Shown: positions 8,181 to 15,888 of the stretch, piece after piece
How the letters are laid out: each line of letters begins with the position of its first letter
Numbering within the stretch: position 1 is the stretch's first letter
From: an uncultured Eubacteriales bacterium
Lineage (GTDB): Bacteria; Bacillota; Clostridia; Oscillospirales; Oscillospiraceae
NCBI GenBank assembly: GCA_900546515.1
Contig: URDG01000001.1
Span: 116,542-180,541, forward strand
Direction of reading: 5' to 3'
Length of the DNA stretch: 64,000 nt
The notes under the pieces: model-generated
Told to the model about the DNA's origin: nothing
Seen by the model: only the letters and a program-made list of their open reading frames with translations
Databases searched by the model: none
Made by a program: the position numbers and the translations under genes

Positions 8181-9073
8181 ACCTTTTCACCTGCATTTCT
8201 ACCCAGAATACCAGCGGGCTTGATCACAAGAACGATTATTAATATAAGAAAAACAAATGTATCAGCCATGCTGGAGGATATATAGCTTGTGGTAAACGAT
8301 TCAACAAGGCCGATGACGATACCGCCGAGAACAGCCCCCGGTATAATACCGATACCGCCGAGAACGGCAGATACAAAAGCCTTCAGGCCAAGGAGAGAGC
8401 CCATTGTTGTATATACTTTCGGATATTGCGCCATGTACATCAGCGCCGCAACCGCCGCAAGGCCCGAGCCGATGGCAAAGGTGAGCAGGATGGTGCGGTT
8501 GACATTGATCCCCATAAGCGTTGCCGCAGCCTTATCCTCGGACACACAGCGCATTGCACGCCCAAGTCTGGTTTTCTGCGTGAATTCCCAGAGAACGATC
8601 ATAACGACAGCGCTTATCACTATCGTGATAATGGTCGTATATTCCATGGTCACGGAACCGATGGTTATACCGCCCGCAGCGAAAATCTGACTTGAAACTT
8701 TAGGGTTAGGGCCTATTGCCGGTATGGCCTGCGCGAGGTTCTCAAGAAAGAGGCTCATTGCAATAGCCGTTATAAGCGCGGTCATTGCCGTGCCTTTTTT
8801 ACGCACAGGACGATAGGCGATCAGCTCCGTCGCCATACCTACAAGCACACATACTACGATCGCCACGGCGACAGCCGCCCACGCCGGCAGACCAAGAGCA
8901 AGTACGGCGGGCACAGCAAATATCATCGTATAGCCGCCGACCATGATAAAATCACCGTGGGCAAAATTTATAAGTCTTATAATACCGTAGACCATTGTAT
9001 AGCCGAGGGCTATCAGGGCATAAATGCTGCCAAGTCTCAGCCCGACTATAAGCGTCTGAAAAAATGTACTCAC
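8177..9073 (-). CDS. livH: Branched-chain amino-acid ABC transporter permease LivH
   Basis: This is the second permease of the Liv importer, about 298 residues. It has the LivH hallmark GSIYALIALGYTMVYGIIRLINFAHGD near the N-terminus and the contact loop TRLGRAMRCVSEDKAAATLMGI near 190. Two starts are possible. ATG at 9082 directly abuts the GAGAGG ribosome binding site with no spacer. GTG at 9073 lies 9 nt from it and is preferred here. A hairpin in the gap to livK may set the ratio of binding protein to permease. Confidence 0.93.
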   Translation of the reverse strand: MSTFFQTLIVGLRLGSIYALIALGYTMVYGIIRLINFAHGDFIMVGGYTMIFAVPAVLALGLPAWAAVAVAIVVCVLVGMATELIAYRPVRKKGTAMTALITAIAMSLFLENLAQAIPAIGPNPKVSSQIFAAGGITIGSVTMEYTTIITIVISAVVMIVLWEFTQKTRLGRAMRCVSEDKAAATLMGINVNRTILLTFAIGSGLAAVAALMYMAQYPKVYTTMGSLLGLKAFVSAVLGGIGIIPGAVLGGIVIGLVESFTTSYISSSMADTFVFLILIIVLVIKPAGILGRNAGEKV

Positions 9074-9142
9074 AGCGCACATCCTCTCTGAATGTTTTTA
9101 CGGCAGTGTTCACTGTCTGCCGCTGGATAGAACTTTATAACT

Positions 9143-9172
9143 CATACAGAGCCGCATGTGCGGCTCTGTATG
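9143..9172. repeat. Hairpin between livK and livH
   Basis: A 14-bp perfect inverted repeat (CATACAGAGCCGCA at 9143-9156 and its complement at 9159-9172). On the coding (minus) strand no U-run follows, so it is probably a processing or partial-termination hairpin rather than a full terminator. Confidence 0.7.
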
Positions 9173-9182
9173 AAAAAGGGAA

Positions 9183-10394
9183 TCATTCCGGAAGCTCGGT
9201 CACTACATCAAGAAGCTTGGAGGTCACAGAGCTTCCGTCAGACTCAAATGCGATGATAGCTGCGCCCTTTATCGGCGTGCCGCTCTCATCGAGCGAGAAC
9301 GTACCGGTAACGCATTCGTAAACGGCGGACGTATCTGCAAGCGCGTCGCGCACGGCCGAGGACTCAGCAGTGCCGGCAGCTTCGATAGCAGCCTTGTACA
9401 TGTACATGCAGTCATAACCGGTAGCTGCGAATGCGCTGGGGACGGAGCCGTATTTTGCTTCATATGCCTTGACAAAAGAAGATACTATCTCAGACGTATC
9501 AGAGGGATCGTAGTGGTTCGTCCAGAGGACATTGTTGAACGCCGTCAGGTCAGCGCCGTCGACAACGTAATCGGGAGTAGTGTCGTAGCCGTCAGCACCC
9601 ATTATTACACCGGTATAACCGGCTGCGCGCGCTTGGGGAACAACATAGGGGCCAATAACGTCATAGTAAAACGGAGCGTACACGAAGTCTACGCCTGCCT
9701 TTACCATAGCTGCGAACTGGTTAGTGTAGTCCTGAACATCAAGAGATGCGGTGGACTGCGAATCAACTACCTCAATGCCGTATTTTTCGCAGGCAGAGCT
9801 GAAAGAGTCATACAGTCCCTTGGAGTAAACATCGGCTGCGCAATAGACAACGCCAACTTTATCGTAGCCGGCCTGTTTTGCATATGCCGCCGCGATGGCG
9901 CCTTGAAAACTGTCGGCATAGCAGGCGCGGAATATGTAGTCATCCTCGGTCGTGATAGAGTCTGCGGTTGCTGTCGGCGCGAGCAGGCATATCTCTTCCT
10001 CGTTTGCCGCATCGGTAATAGCGGAGGTGCAGCCGGAGGTCGCCGAGCCGATTATAAGTCCAACGCCCTGTGCGACCAGAGAGTTGAAAGCATTGAGACA
10101 TTCTGTCGGGTCGCTCTGGTCATCGGTTTTTATGACCTCGACCTGACGCCCGAGAATACCGCCGGCCGCATTGATCTGCTCGACCGCGAGATCCACGCCG
10201 GTGACAATGCCGTTGCCATATGCTGCGAGCGCGCCCGTATTAGGTGAAATAACACCGATCACTATTTTATCATCGGAAGCTGCAACGTCTGACGCGGCGT
10301 CTGTTTTTGCAGCTCCGGCTGAGGAGCCGCAGGCCGCCAGACTCAGCATCATACAAGTGACCAGCAGCAGGCTTAAAAAAGATTTTCTTTTCAT
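9183..10394 (-). CDS. livK: Branched-chain amino-acid binding lipoprotein LivK/LivJ
   Basis: This is the extracellular substrate-binding protein of the Liv system, 403 residues, anchored as a lipoprotein. The lipobox is LAAC (Cys22) after a hydrophobic signal segment. The mature protein begins IVIGVISPNTGALAAYGNGIVTGVDLAVEQINAAGG, the periplasmic-binding-protein type I start, with TSGCTSAITDAANEE near 120-135. A strong AAAGGAGGAAG precedes the ATG. The binding protein is first in the operon, as is usual. Confidence 0.95.
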   Translation of the reverse strand: MKRKSFLSLLLVTCMMLSLAACGSSAGAAKTDAASDVAASDDKIVIGVISPNTGALAAYGNGIVTGVDLAVEQINAAGGILGRQVEVIKTDDQSDPTECLNAFNSLVAQGVGLIIGSATSGCTSAITDAANEEEICLLAPTATADSITTEDDYIFRACYADSFQGAIAAAYAKQAGYDKVGVVYCAADVYSKGLYDSFSSACEKYGIEVVDSQSTASLDVQDYTNQFAAMVKAGVDFVYAPFYYDVIGPYVVPQARAAGYTGVIMGADGYDTTPDYVVDGADLTAFNNVLWTNHYDPSDTSEIVSSFVKAYEAKYGSVPSAFAATGYDCMYMYKAAIEAAGTAESSAVRDALADTSAVYECVTGTFSLDESGTPIKGAAIIAFESDGSSVTSKLLDVVTELPE

Positions 10395-10467
10395 AATATT
10401 TCTTCCTCCTTTGTTTGTTCTCGCTTTTCCACCGCAGTAAATATCCGGGGATTATCTCTAAAAAGAG

Positions 10468-10500
10468 AAGGGCGCGAGACAACCATTGTCTCGCGCCCTT
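10468..10500 (-). terminator. Terminator of the phosphofructokinase gene
   Basis: A 15-bp perfect stem (10468-10482 and 10486-10500) with a 3-nt loop, followed on the minus strand by CTCTTTTTAG. It lies between the pfk stop and the livK start. No clear livK promoter was found between this hairpin and livK. Confidence 0.85.
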
Positions 10501-10613
10501 GCGATGGACACATTATATGCACATAGTGCACAAAAGTCAAGGCTTCTATTTAGTGAAAATGCGCATGATATGTATTACGATTTCTCATGGATAAAGGAGA
10601 TATACACGGAAGC

Positions 10614-11852
10614 TTATACCAGAACTTTCTTGAGCCGTGCATATCTGGGGAGAGAGTGTTCGCGCGGAAGCATCGGTTCACCCTGTATGAGAGGAAGAAC
10701 ATAATCTATAAATTCATGCGTCACGCCGTTACCGGCCTCATTGATCCACTCTCTGGGAATGACCTTCTCGTAGTTTGCGGCAGACGAAAGGGGAACGAGA
10801 GTGCATTTGCAGCTATATTTCCCATCCGCTGTTTCACGCTCGAAAGCTACCATTTTTCCGCTTTCACCGGCCAGTGCAGCTTCTACAGCGGTCTTTCCGG
10901 CCAGAAATGCCTCGTCAATATCGGTCTGAGACGCAATATGCGAGCCGCAGCGCTGAAGCAGGCTTAGTTCGATCCCGCGTATTTTTGCGCCGGTTAGTGA
11001 CTTGAGTTTTGCGGCCAGTGTGGCAGCCAAGCCTCCAAGCTGGACATGACCAAAGCCGTCCGTCGCAGATATTTTTGCTTCGGCAACATATTTTCCGTCC
11101 GCAAAATGTATGCCCTCCGATACCGCAATAAATGCCCGGCCTTTACTGTGATAAAGATTGAGAACGTCCTCTATGAAATTATCCATGTCAAAATTGCATT
11201 CAGGCAGATAGATAAGATCCGGCCCGGAGCCGAATTCCGCCGCAAGAGCGGAGCTGGCAGCAAGCCAGCCTGCGTGACGGCCCATTATTTCCACAAGAGT
11301 TATAACGCCGCTGCCATACACATGCACATCCTTGCTCAGTTCCATGCAGGTGGTGGCGATATACTTTGCTGCACTGCCGTAGCCCGGGCAATGATCGGTC
11401 CCGATCAAATCATTGTCGATAGTTTTCGGTACGCCTATGACCCGGCACTCATAACCCACGCAGTCAAGATAACGGCATATTTTATTGCAGGTGTCCATGG
11501 AATCATTTCCGCCGTTATAGAAGAAATAGCGGACGTTATGCTTTTTGAAAACTTCAAGTATACGTTGATAGTCGGCAGGATTTTCTTCTGGATCTGCCAT
11601 CTTATACCGGCATGAACCGAGCTCGGAAGACGGAGTGTTCATCAAAAGCTTCAGCTCGTCGGGATCTTCTTCGTCCATAATATAAAGTTTGCCTTCAAGC
11701 ACGCCCTTTATACCGTTTGCCGCCCCGAAAACCCGGGTGATATTCCCGGCTTCCAGAGCCGTTTTTATAACGCCGTATGCACTTGCGTTGATAACGGCTG
11801 TAGGTCCGCCTGATTGTGCAAATATGCACGAACCGACGAGTTGCTCCATCAT
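10614..11852 (-). CDS. pfp: 6-phosphofructokinase, probably PPi-dependent
   Basis: A glycolytic enzyme that phosphorylates fructose-6-phosphate, 412 residues. Two signature sites match pyrophosphate-dependent rather than ATP-dependent enzymes: GGNDS (114-118) has Asp where ATP enzymes have Gly, and PKTIDND (142-148) has Lys where ATP enzymes have Gly. MGRHAGW (190-196) binds the sugar phosphate. The longer frame begins at 11876, but GGAGGAACAGGGAAA places the start at ATG 11852 (MMEQLVGS). It is divergent from class II aldolase, the next enzyme in the pathway. The PPi assignment is inferred from residues only. Confidence 0.88.
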   Translation of the reverse strand: MMEQLVGSCIFAQSGGPTAVINASAYGVIKTALEAGNITRVFGAANGIKGVLEGKLYIMDEEDPDELKLLMNTPSSELGSCRYKMADPEENPADYQRILEVFKKHNVRYFFYNGGNDSMDTCNKICRYLDCVGYECRVIGVPKTIDNDLIGTDHCPGYGSAAKYIATTCMELSKDVHVYGSGVITLVEIMGRHAGWLAASSALAAEFGSGPDLIYLPECNFDMDNFIEDVLNLYHSKGRAFIAVSEGIHFADGKYVAEAKISATDGFGHVQLGGLAATLAAKLKSLTGAKIRGIELSLLQRCGSHIASQTDIDEAFLAGKTAVEAALAGESGKMVAFERETADGKYSCKCTLVPLSSAANYEKVIPREWINEAGNGVTHEFIDYVLPLIQGEPMLPREHSLPRYARLKKVLV

Positions 11853-11905
11853 TTTCCCTGTTCCTCCATATGACAAAAAATTTCAGCTTTTGTTTATTGT
11901 GCGTA

Positions 11906-11934
11906 TTGATTATACCTCTATTTGAGGATATAAT
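11906..11934 (+). promoter_or_regulatory. Sigma-A promoter for fba
   Basis: TTGATT (11906-11911), a 17-nt spacer and a perfect TATAAT (11929-11934), 66 nt upstream of the aldolase start. Confidence 0.8.
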
Positions 11935-12000
11935 ATAAATGCTGTTTTGTAAATAGCAAACGTGTTGTTAAATATTTAATTTTTAAAGGAGATCTTAAAT

Positions 12001-12936
12001 ATGCCACTGGTAACGACCAAGGAAATGTTTAAAAAAGCTTATGAAGGCGGTTACGCGATCGGTGCTTTTAATGTGAATAACATGGAGATCGTTCAGGGTA
12101 TTACCGAGGCTGCCAAGGAAGTCAATGCTCCGCTGATACTTCAGGTTTCCAAGGGCGCGCGCGCATATGCCAACCATACTTATCTCGTGAAGCTCGTTGA
12201 AGCGGCCATTATTGAGACAGGTCTGCCCATTGCGCTGCATCTTGACCACGGCAGTGACTTTGAGCTCTGCAAGTCATGCATCGACGGCGGCTTTACTTCC
12301 GTTATGATAGACGCTTCATCCAAGCCATTTGAAGAGAATATTGCCGTCACCCGCAAGGTAGTTGAGTATGCACACGATCACGGTGTTGTCGTCGAGGCAG
12401 AGCTCGGCACTCTTGCCGGAATTGAGGATGAGGTTCAGGTCTCCGCAGAGGACAGCTCCTATACCAGACCCGAGGACGTTCAGGAATTTGTTGAGCGTAC
12501 CGGCTGCGATTCCCTTGCAATAGCTATCGGCACTTCACATGGCGCATATAAGTTCAAGCCCGGCACCGATCCTCATCTCAGATTTGATATTCTCGAAGAG
12601 GTTGAGAAGCGTCTGCCCGGCTTCCCGATTGTTCTTCATGGCGCGTCTTCCGTTCCGCAGGAGTTTGTCAAGCTGATAAACGAAAACGGCGGCAAGATGC
12701 CCGGTGCGATAGGCGTTCCCGAGGATCAGCTCCGCAAGGCCGCCTCCATGGCAGTCTGCAAGATCAATATCGACTCCGATCTTCGCCTCGCAATGACCGC
12801 TTCCATCCGCAAGTACTTCAACGAGCATCCCGATCAGTTTGATCCGCGTCAGTACCTTGCTCCGGCGCGCACTGCGATCAAGGACATGGTCAAGCACAAG
12901 ATCGTTGACGTCCTCGGCTGCGACGGGAAGGCTTGA
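12001..12936 (+). CDS. fba: Class II fructose-1,6-bisphosphate aldolase
   Basis: A cytoplasmic zinc aldolase that splits fructose-1,6-bisphosphate into the two triose phosphates, 311 residues. Asp82-His83 in LHLDHGSD give the catalytic Asp and a zinc ligand; His180 (TSHGAYKF) and His213 (VLHGASSVP) are the other zinc ligands. VEAELGTLAG near 131-140 is also conserved. AAAGGAGATC precedes the ATG. Together with the divergent phosphofructokinase it encodes two consecutive glycolytic steps. Confidence 0.97.
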   Translation: MPLVTTKEMFKKAYEGGYAIGAFNVNNMEIVQGITEAAKEVNAPLILQVSKGARAYANHTYLVKLVEAAIIETGLPIALHLDHGSDFELCKSCIDGGFTSVMIDASSKPFEENIAVTRKVVEYAHDHGVVVEAELGTLAGIEDEVQVSAEDSSYTRPEDVQEFVERTGCDSLAIAIGTSHGAYKFKPGTDPHLRFDILEEVEKRLPGFPIVLHGASSVPQEFVKLINENGGKMPGAIGVPEDQLRKAASMAVCKINIDSDLRLAMTASIRKYFNEHPDQFDPRQYLAPARTAIKDMVKHKIVDVLGCDGKA

Positions 12937-12991
12937 TCGCTGCTGAAAGACATATAATATAATCTATAATCCAAGCGGGAGGAGGTAAGAG

Positions 12992-14638
12992 ATGCGTCAA
13001 AAATCTGATCAGGCAAAACATACTGCCGGCGGGGAAGCAGGGTCGTTTGACACTATCCTCATTATCAGGCTTATCATTGCGTCCATTATTTTCGCAGTAT
13101 CGCTCATCATAAATAAGCTGCCTGGTTTTGTGAGTATTCTGCTGCTTAGTCTCTCGGCCGGCATAGCAGGCTACAACATTTTTCTCGACGCAATTTCTGC
13201 TGCCTCGGAAAAAGACTTTCTATCGACTCCGCTTGTCGTAGTCTTTGTCACTCTGGTCTCATATTTCATTGGCTTCGGCGCCGAAGGGGCAGCGCTCGTG
13301 ATATTGTATCAGATCGGTCTGCTTCTTATCGCTTATGTCGAGGAACGTACTCGCAAGTCTGCGCTTGAGCTGCTGCAATATCAGGATGAGGGTACTATAA
13401 ACCGTATCACGGAGCTTGTCTGCCGCGACAATGCAGGCTCCATGCGCATAGAGGGCGAAATGGGCTACAGTGCAGGCTCTGTGCTCAAGATGGCCATGAT
13501 ATTCGGCCTTGTCTATGCCGCAGCGCTGCCGATCATCACAAATTACAGCCTGCGTGTATCCATACACAGAGCGCTGACGATAATTCTTATTACGACGCCC
13601 ATGTCAGTCGTTATATCCATGCCTTTGACGGGAATATACGCAATGTGCTTCAGCGCAAGGCACGGTGTTGTGTTTGATAACGCTGTGCTTATGGAGACAA
13701 CTGCCGAGACTGATATTGCAGTGTTCGACAGTGCGGGTATTTTCAGCGAGGAAAATCCACGTCTGAGTTCGCTCAAATCGGATATTGTCGACGACAATAC
13801 GTTCATTACATTTGCGGCGCATGCGCTGTACTATTCGGATCAGCCTGTCGCAAGGGCGGTCGCCGCTGTGTACACCAATGATTACCGGCTTGAGCTTGTA
13901 AAAAACTTTACTGATATTCCGGGGTATGGCGTTGAGGTCGACATCGGCGGCGCGCATATAGTTCTGGCAACGCGAGAACTTTTCGCAGGGAGGGGAGTGC
14001 AGCTTCCACCCGAAAAGGCTGTTGACGGTCAGATTTTCTATATGACAGTTGCCGGGAGATATGTCGGCAAGCTTATCACAAGCTCTCAACTGAATTCCGA
14101 AGCAGATGAGCTTGTCATGGGTATGACCGAGGCCGGTATAAAACGCTGCGTGCTTCTCACGGAAGAGGGCGGCACCGAAAGCCGCAGGATCGCTGAGGAA
14201 ATGAACTTCGGCGAGGTTTACGGCGAATGTGATACAGCCAAGAAGCTTCGCGTTGTTTCTGATTTGAAAACCAGCGCAAAAGGTGCAGTGCTGTTTGTTT
14301 ATTCTTCGGGAGTAGAGACGCACAGCGCCGCCGACGTGGACATCCGTGTAAACAGGCGCGGAAAATTTGCCGATGTCCTGATTTCTCCGGATTATCTTGC
14401 AAACCTTCCGTTTGCGGTTCAGATATGCCGGCGCATGCGTGAGATCGCGATAGAAAATGCAATTTTTGCATTCGTTGTAAAGGCAATTCTGGTGTTCCTC
14501 AGCATAATAGGCTACTGCAACATCTGGTTTGCGATATTCATTGACATGGTAGCAGCGGTTGCCACAATTCTGAATTCTGTCCGCGTTACAAGCGAATCAC
14601 TTATAAGTGCGTTTCTTTATAAAACCGGCCAGCGCTGA
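12992..14638 (+). CDS. P1B-type ATPase-like membrane protein lacking catalytic motifs
   Basis: This 548-residue membrane protein follows the order of heavy-metal P-type ATPases, but each catalytic motif is altered. The membrane metal site CPC is TPM (202-204, in TTPMSVVISMPL). The phosphorylation motif DKTGT is DSAGI (Asp246 kept). The nucleotide-binding SxHP is SDQP (282-285). The GDGxND hinge is replaced by VYSSGVETHSAADVDI (436-451). The actuator domain is almost gone, with about 50 residues between the flanking membrane segments and no TGE loop. Up to eight hydrophobic segments remain. It follows fba by 55 nt with GGAGGAGG. It is probably not a pump; a regulatory or scaffold role is a guess. 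Confidence 0.75.
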   Translation: MRQKSDQAKHTAGGEAGSFDTILIIRLIIASIIFAVSLIINKLPGFVSILLLSLSAGIAGYNIFLDAISAASEKDFLSTPLVVVFVTLVSYFIGFGAEGAALVILYQIGLLLIAYVEERTRKSALELLQYQDEGTINRITELVCRDNAGSMRIEGEMGYSAGSVLKMAMIFGLVYAAALPIITNYSLRVSIHRALTIILITTPMSVVISMPLTGIYAMCFSARHGVVFDNAVLMETTAETDIAVFDSAGIFSEENPRLSSLKSDIVDDNTFITFAAHALYYSDQPVARAVAAVYTNDYRLELVKNFTDIPGYGVEVDIGGAHIVLATRELFAGRGVQLPPEKAVDGQIFYMTVAGRYVGKLITSSQLNSEADELVMGMTEAGIKRCVLLTEEGGTESRRIAEEMNFGEVYGECDTAKKLRVVSDLKTSAKGAVLFVYSSGVETHSAADVDIRVNRRGKFADVLISPDYLANLPFAVQICRRMREIAIENAIFAFVVKAILVFLSIIGYCNIWFAIFIDMVAAVATILNSVRVTSESLISAFLYKTGQR

Positions 14639-14664
14639 CAGATATACTATCATAAAATAAAGAG

Positions 14665-14704
14665 AAAACCGCGAGGTTATGGTTACATAATCTTCGCGGT
14701 TTTT
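14665..14704 (+). terminator. Terminator after the P-type-like gene
   Basis: AAAACCGCGA at 14665-14674 pairs with TCGCGGTTTT ending at 14704, with an inner TTATG/CATAA stem and a U-run on the plus strand. Confidence 0.88.
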
Positions 14705-14789
14705 CTATAGATAAAAACAGAGAGGGAATTGATAAACCGGTATCCTTGATAAATCGCATCGGCAAGTTTGGTTATGTGCGCACACGCGC

Positions 14790-14819
14790 AACTTCGCATA
14801 ATATCAATTTAACGAAGTT
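14790..14819. other. Candidate Xer recombination (dif-like) core site
   Basis: Two 11-bp arms face each other around a 6-bp centre: ACTTCGCATAA (14791-14801), TATCAA, TTTAACGAAGT (14808-14818). The outer AACTTCG/CGAAGTT is perfectly inverted. The left arm matches the Firmicutes dif left arm at 9 of 11 bases, but the right arm is poor. It lies 75 bp before a xer-type gene. It could equally be an operator for that gene. Confidence 0.35.
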
Positions 14820-14841
14820 TACACTTGATTTTAGAGACCGG

Positions 14842-14870
14842 TTGACATATAATTATATTGAAATTATGTT
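14842..14870 (+). promoter_or_regulatory. Sigma-A promoter for the xer-type gene
   Basis: A perfect TTGACA (14842-14847), 17-nt spacer and TATGTT (14865-14870), with transcription expected to start about 15 nt before the start codon. Confidence 0.7.
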
Positions 14871-14893
14871 TACTCATTTCCGGAGGGTTTCCA

Positions 14894-15883
14894 ATGAATC
14901 TTGACCAGATCAATGACGTCCCAGACATTCTCATGGAGTTTCTTGAATATCACTCGACCGTGCGCGGTCATTCTGACAAAACCGTATTTGCGTATTACAC
15001 GGATCTCAAAATTCTTTTTCGTTATCTCAAACGCCGCCGTCATAATGTCCCGGCAGATACGCCCTTTAATGAGATCGATATTACCGACGTTGACCTTGAT
15101 TTCATCAAGGCTATCAAAATTGAGGAGCTTTACAGATACCAGAGCTTTTCTCCAGAATCCGACAGTTCCCTTTCCGCTGCCAGCCGCTGCCGCCGTACTT
15201 CGTCAGTCAAATCTTTTTTTAATTATCTCACGGTAAAACGGCATCTTCTGGAAAATAACGTTTGTCAAGAACTTGACATGCCGAAACGTCAGGCGTCTCT
15301 GCCTAAATATCTTGAAGAATCCGAATGTGAACGGCTGTTGTCAGCATGCGACGGTAAATATGCATATCGTGATTATGCGATACTGATGCTGTTTCTTTCG
15401 TGCGGACTGCGCGTGTCGGAGCTTGTGTCTCTCAATCTAACGGATATTTATGACGATCATGTGCGCGTTATCGGCAAAGGCAATAAAGAGCGCGTCGTGT
15501 TCTTTGCGGACGGCTGCCGCGAGGCGCTGGACGATTATCTCGCTGTACGTGACAACGGGAAAATACGCCCTGAAGATAAGAATGCGCTCTTTATAAGCAG
15601 CGTCAATAGACGCATTACAAGCCGCGGTGTTGAGCAGATGGTGGATAAAAAACTGCTCATTGCCGGGCTGGATGCTTCTAGGTATTCGCCTCATAAACTG
15701 CGCCACACGGCTGCGACACTCATGCTCAAAAACGGCGTGGATACACGCGCGTTGCAGGAGGTACTCGGCCACAGCAATCTTAATACCACGCAGATATACA
15801 CCCATCTTGACAATGCACAGCTGCACGAGGCCGCAATGGCAAATCCCATAGGCCGGAAAAAGAAATCGGAGATCGAGGAGTAA
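14894..15883 (+). CDS. Xer-type tyrosine recombinase
   Basis: A site-specific recombinase of 329 residues with all six catalytic residues: Arg173 (GLRVSEL), Lys195, His267 and Arg270 (HKLRH), His293 (LGHSN) and Tyr302 (TQIYTHL). The N-terminal SAM-like DNA-binding domain covers about 15-120. GGAGGG before ATG 14894 sets the start; a longer frame begins at 14858. No phage genes are nearby, so a chromosome-dimer or other cellular Xer role is likelier than prophage integration. A second Xer gene lies at 27278-28168, so the two could form the XerC/XerD pair. A core-site-like palindrome lies just upstream. Confidence 0.9.
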   Translation: MNLDQINDVPDILMEFLEYHSTVRGHSDKTVFAYYTDLKILFRYLKRRRHNVPADTPFNEIDITDVDLDFIKAIKIEELYRYQSFSPESDSSLSAASRCRRTSSVKSFFNYLTVKRHLLENNVCQELDMPKRQASLPKYLEESECERLLSACDGKYAYRDYAILMLFLSCGLRVSELVSLNLTDIYDDHVRVIGKGNKERVVFFADGCREALDDYLAVRDNGKIRPEDKNALFISSVNRRITSRGVEQMVDKKLLIAGLDASRYSPHKLRHTAATLMLKNGVDTRALQEVLGHSNLNTTQIYTHLDNAQLHEAAMANPIGRKKKSEIEE

Positions 15884-15888
15884 GCTTT

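Noticed and set aside
9513..10247. 244-codon plus-strand frame opposite livK
   Set aside because: It is antisense to a well-supported binding-protein gene and shows no motif.
14894..15883. Tyrosine recombinase as a prophage or genomic-island integrase
   Set aside because: No phage, conjugation or tRNA gene is nearby, the flanks are housekeeping genes and the length and motifs are those of cellular Xer proteins.
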